From PMG-095 sp037200885 (GTDB taxonomy: Bacteria > Myxococcota_A > Polyangia > Polyangiales > Polyangiaceae): 64,000 bases of DNA. The notes beneath the pieces are model-generated. The model was not told the origin of the DNA and did no database searches. It saw nothing but the letters and a program-made list of their open reading frames with translations. This document shows, one piece after another, positions 32,963-41,331 of this stretch. A program made the translations under genes and the position numbers. The stretch lies in the NCBI GenBank assembly GCA_037200885.1, contig JBBCIN010000002.1, forward strand, positions 124,001-188,000, written 5' to 3'. The first letter of the stretch is position 1; every line of letters begins with the position of its first letter.

Positions 32963-35956
32963 TCAGGTCAGGCGACGAGAGAACTCGAAGGTGTTGGCCA
33001 GCAGCAGCTCCGCATCCGACGCTGCTTGCGGCCGCGCAACCAGGTAGCCCTGGATTTGGTCGCACTTCAGTAGCCGGAGCAGGTGCGCTTGCGCAGCTGT
33101 CTCGACTCCCTCTGCGATCACTTTGAGATCGAGCGCATGCGCGAGCGAGATGATCGTCGTAACGATCGACACCTGCTGCGAATCGTCCGTCATCCCCAAC
33201 ACGAACGAACGATCGACCTTGAGCGCGTCGATGGGCAGACGGCTGATGTAACCGAGCGAAGAGTAGCCCGTGCCGAAGTCATCGATGGCCACTCCCAAGC
33301 CCGCAGCCTTCGCCGTGCGAAGCTTCTCGGTGTTCCCGCCGAGATCTTCCATCAGCACGCTCTCGGTGATCTCCAGATCGAGACCCGAGTTCGACAGTGG
33401 ATACTCCTTCAATACCGCGTCGAGGCAGGCGACGAAGTTCGGTTGTCCGAGCTGTAAGGGTGAGACATTGACCGCGATGCGGGGGGGCTTGAAGCCTCGC
33501 GCGGTCCAATCTGCGTATTGCCACGCGGCTTGGCGCATCACCCAATCTCCGACCTCGACGATCATCCCCGTCTCCTCGAGAAGCGGAATGAACAGACCCG
33601 GTGGGATCAGCTTGCCGTCAGGGCCGAGCCAGCGAATGAGCGCCTCGAGTCCCACGACAGCGCCCGTTTTCAGATCCACCTTGGGCTGATAGTGCAGCAA
33701 GAACTCCTTCTTCTCGATCGCGTTCCTCAGCCGAGTCTCGAGACTCAAGCGCTCGGCGACACGGCCATTCATCGCAGGGGTATAGAACAGGTAGCGGTGC
33801 GCGCTGTCCTTGGCTTTCTTCAGCGCGGCTTCGGCGTTGGCAAGCAGTACGTCTGCGTCTTCACCGTCCGAAGGGAAGGTCGAAATTCCGACTCGGGCCG
33901 CGAGGCGAAGTTCGGTGCCAGCCACCTGGGCCGGCTGCCCGAGGCTCGTCAGTGCTTGTTCGAGCCACTGCGCGACCTCGGCCTCCGTCTCCAAAGGTCC
34001 GACGATCACCGCGAACGCATTGCTAGAGTAGCGCGCGATTGGGCACTTCCCGTCCGAAACTGCGCTCAGACGCCGAGCGATCTCGATCAGGATTTCGTCG
34101 CCCGAGCGTCGACCTAGGGTCTCGTTGATCTGCCGAAATCGGTCGACGTCGATGATGACGACCGCGAGCTTGAGCTTGTTTTCGGTACAAACCGTGAGCT
34201 GCTGCGTGAGGCGGTCGGTGAGTAGCCGTCGGTTGGCGAGCCCCGTGAGCTCGTCGTTGAACGCCAAAAACTCGAGCCGCGCGGCCTGCGCGCTGTGCTC
34301 CAGCGCGAAGCCGACGTTATCGGCCAATTCGGCGAGCAGCTTCAGCTGATCTTCGTCGAAGAACTCGAGTTGATCGGCAACCAGCGCCAAAAGGCAATTG
34401 ACCCGACCGGAGACCACGACCGGGATCACGGCGAGCGCGAGGTGCCCCACCGCAAACAACGCAGGCCCGAGCCGATCCGCCCAAGCCCCTTGCCTCAGAT
34501 CGTTGATCACGACAGGGCACCGCTCGACGACTGCGCGGTCGACGAGACTTCCGCTGCGCTTGCTCTCGTCGACCAGCCAGCGGCCAATGGTCTCGTGCAG
34601 GTCCGGCGAGGCTCCGTTCGAGGCCAGGATGGCCGTACCCGAGTCAGCGTCGGGCGACGCCACTACGGCCAACGAAAGCTCCCCGACGAGCACCGCGATG
34701 TTGCAAATCTCGGCCAACAACGCTCGCCGTTGATGCACGCGTAGAATCGTCGAATTGACGCCGCTGAGCAGCGCGTAGGTACGCGTGAGGCGGCGAATGC
34801 GTGCCTCTTGCTGCTTGCGCTCACTGATGTCGCTGCTCGACCCGACGAACCGAACCGGGATGCCAGCGTCGTCCCACACCGCCTGCGCGTTGACCTCGAA
34901 CCAGCGATACTCGTCGCCGACTTTGGCCCGTAGTTCGAGACCGCGAAGCGGGGTCCGGTCGCTCAGGTGACGGCCGACGGCTTCACGCACTCGTGCGATG
35001 TCGTCCGGGTGCACACGCTCTTCGAGTTCCTCTCGCCGCAGCGTGGCCTGTTCATCGCCCTGCATCATCATCGCCAAGCTCGGCGAATGCTCGAGCATGC
35101 CGGTCAGCAGGTTCAAGTCGAACAAGCCCGCGCTCGACGCGAGAAAAGTGAGCCGCAGCTGCTGCTCGCGATTTCTGAGCGCCTCTTGCATTTGAAGCTG
35201 TTGGGTGACGTCGCGGCCGATCCCCACCAAGCCGACCGGCTTACCCGAGCGATCCGAGATCGCGGCTTTGGTCGTCGAGAAGGAGCGCCGTTCGCCCGCA
35301 ATCACGAAACTCGAAATGCTGTCCCGCGAGACACCGTGGCGCGCCAACAGCTCGCGCTCCATGGCTTCCGCCTGCTCGACCGCGGCGGTTCGAGGCCACA
35401 AATCCGAGAGCCTGCGACCGACGATCTTGTCCGCGCCGTCCAAATCGAACACCGAAAGCAGCGCTGGGTTGATGCGTTGAAAGCGAAGCTCCTCGTCTTT
35501 GAAGTAAATGGCATCCGGCATGCTCCGCATCAAGTCCTCGAGCAGCCGACGTTCCTGTTCGAGCTCACGCGCCAAGCGGAAGTGATCCGCCGCACGCTGA
35601 ATTTTCATGCGCAGATCTTCGGGGTCCCAAGGCTTGGTGACATACGCGAAGATCTGTCCCTCGTTGACGGCCCGCACCACGGCCGTGAGATCGGCAAAGC
35701 CCGTCGCCAAAATCCGCTCGGCGCCGATGCGGGCCCGAAGGCGCGTGAGCAGCTCATCGCCGTGCATCTTGGGCATGCGTTGGTCGGAGATGACCACCGC
35801 AATGTCGGGTTGGTCTTCGACCAAACGCAACGCCCGTTCCGCTGATTCCGACTTCAGCACCAGAAAATCGTCAGAAAGTAAATCTTCCAAGGCGACGAGC
35901 ACTTGAGGCTCATCGTCTACCACTAAGATCGTTTCTCGAACCGAAGCCGCTTGCAT
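32963..35956 (-). CDS. REC-PAS-PAS-GAF-GGDEF(degenerate)-EAL c-di-GMP phosphodiesterase
   Basis: A 997-residue cytoplasmic response regulator: receiver (Asp58, Lys108), PAS1 (about 137-255), PAS2 (265-380), GAF (395-555), GGDEF (565-725), EAL (740-985). The cyclase signature is SSNAF (644-648) instead of GGDEF, so diguanylate cyclase activity should be lost. The EAL part keeps EAL (771-773), DVN-type VNVSPLQ, EITES, DDFGTGYSSL (892-901), KVDRSF and IAEGVE, so c-di-GMP hydrolysis is expected, gated by phosphorylation and ligands. ATG 35956 (GGGGA upstream) matches the MQAA start of the paralogous receivers at 44363. Confidence 0.94.
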   Translation of the reverse strand: MQAASVRETILVVDDEPQVLVALEDLLSDDFLVLKSESAERALRLVEDQPDIAVVISDQRMPKMHGDELLTRLRARIGAERILATGFADLTAVVRAVNEGQIFAYVTKPWDPEDLRMKIQRAADHFRLARELEQERRLLEDLMRSMPDAIYFKDEELRFQRINPALLSVFDLDGADKIVGRRLSDLWPRTAAVEQAEAMERELLARHGVSRDSISSFVIAGERRSFSTTKAAISDRSGKPVGLVGIGRDVTQQLQMQEALRNREQQLRLTFLASSAGLFDLNLLTGMLEHSPSLAMMMQGDEQATLRREELEERVHPDDIARVREAVGRHLSDRTPLRGLELRAKVGDEYRWFEVNAQAVWDDAGIPVRFVGSSSDISERKQQEARIRRLTRTYALLSGVNSTILRVHQRRALLAEICNIAVLVGELSLAVVASPDADSGTAILASNGASPDLHETIGRWLVDESKRSGSLVDRAVVERCPVVINDLRQGAWADRLGPALFAVGHLALAVIPVVVSGRVNCLLALVADQLEFFDEDQLKLLAELADNVGFALEHSAQAARLEFLAFNDELTGLANRRLLTDRLTQQLTVCTENKLKLAVVIIDVDRFRQINETLGRRSGDEILIEIARRLSAVSDGKCPIARYSSNAFAVIVGPLETEAEVAQWLEQALTSLGQPAQVAGTELRLAARVGISTFPSDGEDADVLLANAEAALKKAKDSAHRYLFYTPAMNGRVAERLSLETRLRNAIEKKEFLLHYQPKVDLKTGAVVGLEALIRWLGPDGKLIPPGLFIPLLEETGMIVEVGDWVMRQAAWQYADWTARGFKPPRIAVNVSPLQLGQPNFVACLDAVLKEYPLSNSGLDLEITESVLMEDLGGNTEKLRTAKAAGLGVAIDDFGTGYSSLGYISRLPIDALKVDRSFVLGMTDDSQQVSIVTTIISLAHALDLKVIAEGVETAAQAHLLRLLKCDQIQGYLVARPQAASDAELLLANTFEFSRRLT

Positions 35957-36347
35957 GTGAGGTCCCCAAACGTCACCTCCAAGATAACACGGGATCAACG
36001 CTAGGAGCTACGCGGGGGCTCTTACTTCGCGGTCAACTCGCACTCGCATCGTCGGGCCCGTAAGTGTGACCGAATTGTGTTCGTCGAATCACACACTAAG
36101 CGTGCAATATCCGAATCTTCAGCGGCGAAACCAGGACCAACTACAGACTCCTACCTGTGGGTCCCTTGAACCTTGCCCTGTCGGAATCCACCGTTGGATT
36201 CGATCTGATTTATCACTCCTCGGGGTGAGACCCAATCGCCACGCCCGAGCCACCGACGCGGGCTCACAAGCGAGCGAGCGCGCAAGCCATCGGGGCCCTG
36301 ATGCAAAACGAGAGCATCGCGCGGTGACGCGCGGTGCGCGTCGCCGT
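35957..36347. other. Gene-free stretch (391 bases)
   Basis: Between the EAL gene start and the end of the DUF4380-like lipoprotein gene. Holds the leader of the EAL gene, including TCCCCAAACGTC (35963-35974) shared with the REC-EAL gene leader at 59340, a GTGTGA-N19-TCACAC dyad (36064-36094) and a terminator hairpin at its right end. Reading frames crossing it look non-coding. Confidence 0.5.
36326..36342 (-). terminator. Hairpin after the 36348 lipoprotein gene
   Basis: GACGCGC-GGT-GCGCGTC, seven perfect base pairs, five bases past the stop of the minus-strand gene. No T-run. Confidence 0.5.
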
Positions 36348-37547
36348 TTACAGCGCTACTTGCTGCTGCGCGAAGGCCAAGAGCGTGGCGCTGCCGACCG
36401 CAACGGTGACGGCGGCGGGGATCTTCACGAGCCGCCATTGCATCTTCCAGGGCAGGCTTCCGCCGGCCGGGATCTGAGTGTACGGCCCCTGGACCTCGAA
36501 CTCGATCCAGGTGGCGCCCGGGTATACGCAGATCTCTCCCTCGTTCGGCACTTGCGCGCTGGCCGGTTGATCGGCAAATCGCTTCAAGAAGAGATTGCCG
36601 CCGAGGGCATACGCCTCCCAGCCGCCCATTCCGTCCGCAACCAGCTTGCTGCCGTCGCCGGGATCCTTGGCCGTTTTCGAGGAATCGTCGAACCAGACGA
36701 TGCCCGCGGACTTGGTCACCGTGAGCGGGCCAGGTGTCACCGACGAGTCATAAGGGAAGAACGTGATTCCGCCACGCGGAACTCGGCTCACCTCCCAAGG
36801 GGCCGCCTTTTGAGCCTTGTTCGCGTTGATAGTGTAGTTGATCGTGATCCAACCCGACGCAGCATCCGCCGCGTAGTCCTTGGCCATGGCAACACCGAGC
36901 GCCGTGTCCGCGGTACCCGTCGTCAGCAGGTGGGTCCCCGAAATCGTGGGGGTGTAGGGGCCGTTGTCGATGTTGACCGGCGGCGGCCACTCCGGCATCC
37001 AAGTGCCGAGGCGCGGGCTGGTCCAGAACACCGAACCCCACGTGGTCGGGTCGGATGCCTTCGTGACGATCATGTCGGCGCCTGACAACGACAGCTTGGA
37101 GACGCGCGCCCCCGTTTGCGTGTCGACCTCGAGAATCGTGTCGCCGAAAGTGAAGCGGTAGGTGTTGGTCCCCGAAAGAGTCGGAGTCACCGGACCTTCC
37201 GCAGCGCCGCCGGCGCCCGCCGAGCCGGCGGAGCCATTCGTACCACCCGAGCTTGCTCCGGCCGTACCCGCACCGGCCGAGCCGGAGCTGGCATCAGAAC
37301 CCGCCGCGCCACCCGCCAGCGTGCCGCCCGCACCCGAGCCGGCGGGCGCTCCACTGCCGCCGCCACCGCTCGGGGCGCCGCCCGGTCCCGCACCTGCCCC
37401 GCCAGCGCCCGTCCCGCCAATCGATCCAGCGCTGCCCGCGCTGCCGGTTCCTGACGGGGTCTGGCTGCCGCACGCGAGGCACAAGAGACACACGGTTGCG
37501 GCGTTGGCGAGTCGATGCCCTGGTTGCGAATTACGAGCAACAATCAT
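36348..37547 (-). CDS. Lipoprotein with Gly/Ser linker and a DUF4380-like beta domain
   Basis: A 399-residue lipoprotein: LACG lipobox (Cys about 26), a Gly/Ala/Ser linker to about 115, then a beta-rich domain: GTNTYRFTFGDTILEVDTQT, GADMIVTKASDPTTWGSVFW, SPRLGTWMPEWPPP, and WIEFEVQGPYTQIPAGGSLPW near the end. This order (profile anchor, large central beta-sandwich, Gln-Gly-Pro-Tyr segment) resembles the DUF4380 galactose-mutarotase-like fold. Carbohydrate binding is plausible given the GH30 genes nearby. ATG 37547 is preferred; a GTG four codons earlier is in frame. Confidence 0.75.
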   Translation of the reverse strand: MIVARNSQPGHRLANAATVCLLCLACGSQTPSGTGSAGSAGSIGGTGAGGAGAGPGGAPSGGGGSGAPAGSGAGGTLAGGAAGSDASSGSAGAGTAGASSGGTNGSAGSAGAGGAAEGPVTPTLSGTNTYRFTFGDTILEVDTQTGARVSKLSLSGADMIVTKASDPTTWGSVFWTSPRLGTWMPEWPPPVNIDNGPYTPTISGTHLLTTGTADTALGVAMAKDYAADAASGWITINYTINANKAQKAAPWEVSRVPRGGITFFPYDSSVTPGPLTVTKSAGIVWFDDSSKTAKDPGDGSKLVADGMGGWEAYALGGNLFLKRFADQPASAQVPNEGEICVYPGATWIEFEVQGPYTQIPAGGSLPWKMQWRLVKIPAAVTVAVGSATLLAFAQQQVAL

Positions 37548-37690
37548 TGTGCGTCTCACGATGCGCGGATGTTAGCCACATGCAAGCGCAAAGTGAAACA
37601 CCTGGCCGCGCTCCGCGCGCTCGCCACTCCGGCGGCCTCGAACAAATCCACTCCGACTCTCCGACGGCTCGCAGCGAGCGCGCCGCTGGT

Positions 37691-38809
37691 TCAGCGCGCC
37701 AGCGGCAGCCTCAACGTGAAGCAAGCCCCTCCGAGCTCGGCGTCACGAGCAACGCTGAGCTCACCTCCCGCTTCGACCGCGATACGACGGGAGATAGCCA
37801 GGCCAAGACCGGATCCCAACGCCTTGGTCGTGAAAAATGGATCGAAGATCTTTTCCGCCACTTCGGGCGCGATACCAGGTCCATTGTCCGCTACCTGAAA
37901 GAGCGCGATCACGCCGTCTTCGCTCAGGCGCACGCTGATCGCATTGCCGCCGCGCGGCCTGAGTGACAAAACTTGAATCGCGTTGACCAGCAGGTTCAGC
38001 ATCACTTGCCCCAGCTTGGTGCTCGAACCGAACACCTTCGGGCTACCAACCACATTGACCTCGAGCGAGGCGCCGCGACGTAGCTGATTGGACACCAGGC
38101 GCAGGCTCTGTCGCAATACCTCGGGGAGCTCGACGACTTCGGCTTCGGCGATACCGACGCGGCTGGCCGCCTCGATGCCGTGCACGATCTCCAACAGCCG
38201 CTCGACGCCTGCCAGCGTATCCGTCAAGGTCGCGTCCGCCTCTTCCAGCAACGCGCTCTTCCTTTCCGGCTCGAGCGGCTTGTGCAAGTGCCGCAATTCT
38301 CGCTGCAGGTAGGAGAGATTGCTGGTGATCCAGCTGATCGGGGTTTTCAGCTCATGGCCAATGCTCGCCGCAACCACGCCGAGCGCGTACACCCGCTCCA
38401 TTTCGCGCAGCCGAATTTCGAGCGCGTCTCGCTCGCGCTTCCCGTGGTAAGCGGAAAGGGCTTCGCGCACTTCGTTGCGTAGCTCCTCGGGCAGCCAAGG
38501 CTTCTTCAGGTAGCGCCGCACGTGGCCGCAATTGATGGCATCGATAGCCGCGCGGATGTCGCTGTAGGCGGTGATGAGCAGACGCACGGTGTCGGGGTAG
38601 TCCGTACGGACGCGCTCGAGCAACGCGACGCCGGTCGTGCCGGGCATGCGCTGATCGGCAATGATCGCGCCGATCTCGTGCTTGCCCAAGATGTCCAAGG
38701 CGGCTTCTGCACAGTCGGCCGTCAGCACCTCGAATTCGTCGCCACACGACTCACGACAAACGATCAAATTGCTCTCGTCGTCGTCGACGAATAGCACTTT
38801 GGCGCTCAT
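37691..38809 (-). CDS. REC-histidine kinase (PhcR-like architecture)
   Basis: A 372-residue protein with an N-terminal receiver (Asp52 in IIADQRMPG, Lys103) followed directly by a kinase core: HisKA with His152 in ASIGHELKTPIS and HATPase with NAIQVLSL, DNGPGI, FDPFFTTK and GSGLGL. There is no sensor domain and no membrane helix. A receiver whose output is a kinase is unusual and is the architecture of PhcR in the Ralstonia phc operon. Last gene of a four-gene unit; its ATG overlaps the stop of the membrane hybrid kinase, the likely phosphodonor. Confidence 0.93.
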   Translation of the reverse strand: MSAKVLFVDDDESNLIVCRESCGDEFEVLTADCAEAALDILGKHEIGAIIADQRMPGTTGVALLERVRTDYPDTVRLLITAYSDIRAAIDAINCGHVRRYLKKPWLPEELRNEVREALSAYHGKRERDALEIRLREMERVYALGVVAASIGHELKTPISWITSNLSYLQRELRHLHKPLEPERKSALLEEADATLTDTLAGVERLLEIVHGIEAASRVGIAEAEVVELPEVLRQSLRLVSNQLRRGASLEVNVVGSPKVFGSSTKLGQVMLNLLVNAIQVLSLRPRGGNAISVRLSEDGVIALFQVADNGPGIAPEVAEKIFDPFFTTKALGSGLGLAISRRIAVEAGGELSVARDAELGGACFTLRLPLAR

Positions 38810-41331
38810 GCGCTCGCCTCACCGCGGGGCAACTCGACCAGAAACTCGGCTCCGCCGCTGTCGCGCGGCCGATATTGTAGCCGCCCGCCGCAGCTCTCGA
38901 CGATCCGTCGCGACAGATAGAGCCCGAGCCCCATGCCTTGACCGATCGCGCGCGTCGTGAAGAAGGGTTCGAAGATCAGTTCTACGCTCTCCGGTGCGAC
39001 CCCAGGGCCGTCGTCGGAGATGCTGAGATTGACGTGGCTGGGACTGTCCTCCAGCACGATCCAAATGTTCGAAGAGCCAGAGCGCACCGCGTTGTCGAGC
39101 AGGTTCAAAAATACGTGATTCAGCTCGCGTGCCAGAGCCAGTACCGGGCGAGTACTCCGATAGTGGGTGTGGACGTTGACGCCGTTCATCTTGTGCTCCA
39201 GCAAGCGAAGCGAGGATTCTAGCCCGGATTTCACGTCGCATGGCAATGCCTGCGCACCTTCTGCCGGGTGTACGTGCTCCTCCAGGGAATTGACGATGTC
39301 CTCGATGCGCTTGGCGCCCTCGACGATGATGTCCAAAAGCCGGAGTTCCAGCTCCGGCCGTGCTTTCGCGTTGGGTAGGAGGCGGGCCGCGTTGGCGATG
39401 GCATTCAGCGGATTCTTGACTTCGTGCGAAACGCCGCCGGCGAGCATGCCGGCCGTAGCGAGGCGCGCCTGATCGGCGATCTGAAAGCCCAACGCGCGCA
39501 GCTTCAGCTGGGCATTGATGCGCGCGACCAGTACGCGGCTGTGAAACGGCTTCGTTACGAAGTCATCCGCACCGGCCGAATACGCGTCGAGGACGTTGTC
39601 GGTGCTGGAGAGCGCGGTCAGCACGATCACTGGCAAGCTGCGCAAGCTCGGGTCCTGTTTGATCCTACGGCACAGATCGATGCCGCTGGTGCCCGGCATC
39701 ATCAAGTCCGTGAGCACCAAGTCGACCCTCCCCGCCTTGAGCCGGGCGAGCGCTGCCGCACCATCGCCGACACTCGTGACATCGAAGTGAGGCTTGAGTG
39801 TAGTTTCGATGTACTCTCGAAGATCTTGTTCGTCTTCGGCGAGAAGGATCCGCGGCCTTCGACCGCGGTCCATGCGCAGCGGCTCGGGTTCGAGCCCCGG
39901 CGTCGGCGGTTCCAACAAGGCTTCGCTCGGCAGCTCACCGCTACGATCGTTCGAACGCCGACCAGGATGCTGCTCGACTTTGACTCGACGCCGCTCCAAT
40001 ACGGCGTCGGGAAAGTGTTCACGCCCGCGGGGCAGGCTGACGCTGAACGTCGAGCCGACCCCGAGCTGGCTTTTCACGCTCAGGCTTCCTCCGTGCAAGT
40101 CGACGAGCTTCTTCGCCAAAGCCAGCCCGATTCCCGCGCCGCCCTGGCGCCTTCGCTCGGATCCTTCGACTTGATAGAAGCGATCGAAGATCCGTTCGAG
40201 CTCGCTCTCGGCTATCCCTGGACCGTTGTCAGCGACGTCGAAGCCGATTCGCGCGCCTTCGCTCCACACGCGGACCGAGATCTGCGAGCCGTCGGGCGAA
40301 AACTTCAGCGCGTTGCCCAGCAGGTTCGTTAGCACGATCTCGAGACGGTGTGGATCGCCGAAGGCCGGGAGCTCGCGCTCCTCGGCCTGGACGCACAGAG
40401 CAATGCGGCGAACCGCCGCCGCCGGTGCGGCCGCGCCGGCTACACGATTGCCCAACTCGATCAGGTCGAGCTCGGCGACGTGCAAGCGCAAGCCGCCCAC
40501 GTCGAGACGCGCGAGGTCGAGCAGATCGTCGATCAGGCGGAGGAGGCGATACGCGTTGCGCCGGATGACGAGCAGCGCGCCGCGCGTGCCGTCCGAAAAC
40601 TGGCGTGTGAGGAGATCCTCGATCGGCGTCAGGATGAGCGTCAGCGGTGTACGCAGCTCGTGCGATACATTGGCGAAGAACTCATTTTTCAGACGGTCGA
40701 GCTCGCGTACCTGGTTGAGCGTCGCGGAGAGCTCCGCGCTGGTCTCGGCGAGCCCCAAGCGGGCGGCGTACTCGCGCTCGGCGGAGCGGTAACGGATCAC
40801 GGCGGAGGCGACCGCGATCACACTCGTTAGGGTCAGAAAGTACAGATTGTTGAAAAACGACGCAAATTCGAGCCGCCCACCGAGCAAGCCGGGGAGCGCG
40901 GGAACGAGCCACAGCGAGAGAATGCCGCAGCTCACCAGCGCGGCCTGCTGCCAGCGCCAAGTGTAGAGGACCGCCACCGCCAAAATACAGAGATTGAGAC
41001 CGGCGTAGTACGGCGAGACAGCGCCGTTCAAGCGCACGATCAGAAGCTCGATGGCGCTGGCACAAAGCAACGGCGGACCCGCGCCGAGCAAGACCGGGTG
41101 GAGCGCCGCTCCTCGTACGTAAGTGAGCCCGAGGCAAGCAATGGCCAGCGCCGCGGCGGCCAGGCGAATCACCAGAAACAGCTTGGCCTGTTCGGGCACG
41201 ACGACGATATCGAGCAGCGCGCCGCCCGGCATCAACAACGCCGACAGCACGTAACCGAGCCGCGCGCCCGCCAGGTTGATCGCCGCCAGCGACTCCTCGA
41301 AGTCGGGGTGCCCGACTGGCGTGTCCCCCAT
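38806..41331 (-). CDS. Membrane hybrid kinase with two kinase cores (PhcS-like position)
   Basis: An 841-residue sensor. About six hydrophobic segments in residues 20-180 form a membrane input module with short loops, as in sensors of hydrophobic signals. Then HisKA-1 (His224, ANVSHELRTPL), HATPase-1 (about 325-435), linker, receiver (Asp542, Lys594), and a second, complete kinase core: HisKA-2 with His636 (GGVSHEVKNPL) and HATPase-2 (about 735-838; DDGPGV, FEPFFTTR, GMGLGL). A receiver sandwiched between two cores implies an internal relay. ATG 41331 directly follows the methyltransferase stop; its own stop overlaps the REC-kinase start. Confidence 0.92.
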   Translation of the reverse strand: MGDTPVGHPDFEESLAAINLAGARLGYVLSALLMPGGALLDIVVVPEQAKLFLVIRLAAAALAIACLGLTYVRGAALHPVLLGAGPPLLCASAIELLIVRLNGAVSPYYAGLNLCILAVAVLYTWRWQQAALVSCGILSLWLVPALPGLLGGRLEFASFFNNLYFLTLTSVIAVASAVIRYRSAEREYAARLGLAETSAELSATLNQVRELDRLKNEFFANVSHELRTPLTLILTPIEDLLTRQFSDGTRGALLVIRRNAYRLLRLIDDLLDLARLDVGGLRLHVAELDLIELGNRVAGAAAPAAAVRRIALCVQAEERELPAFGDPHRLEIVLTNLLGNALKFSPDGSQISVRVWSEGARIGFDVADNGPGIAESELERIFDRFYQVEGSERRRQGGAGIGLALAKKLVDLHGGSLSVKSQLGVGSTFSVSLPRGREHFPDAVLERRRVKVEQHPGRRSNDRSGELPSEALLEPPTPGLEPEPLRMDRGRRPRILLAEDEQDLREYIETTLKPHFDVTSVGDGAAALARLKAGRVDLVLTDLMMPGTSGIDLCRRIKQDPSLRSLPVIVLTALSSTDNVLDAYSAGADDFVTKPFHSRVLVARINAQLKLRALGFQIADQARLATAGMLAGGVSHEVKNPLNAIANAARLLPNAKARPELELRLLDIIVEGAKRIEDIVNSLEEHVHPAEGAQALPCDVKSGLESSLRLLEHKMNGVNVHTHYRSTRPVLALARELNHVFLNLLDNAVRSGSSNIWIVLEDSPSHVNLSISDDGPGVAPESVELIFEPFFTTRAIGQGMGLGLYLSRRIVESCGGRLQYRPRDSGGAEFLVELPRGEASA

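Noticed and set aside
36066..37085. Plus-strand frame of 339 codons opposite the 36348 lipoprotein gene
   Set aside because: Arg-rich composition, no recognisable segment and no ribosome site; the minus-strand protein has a lipobox and a beta domain.
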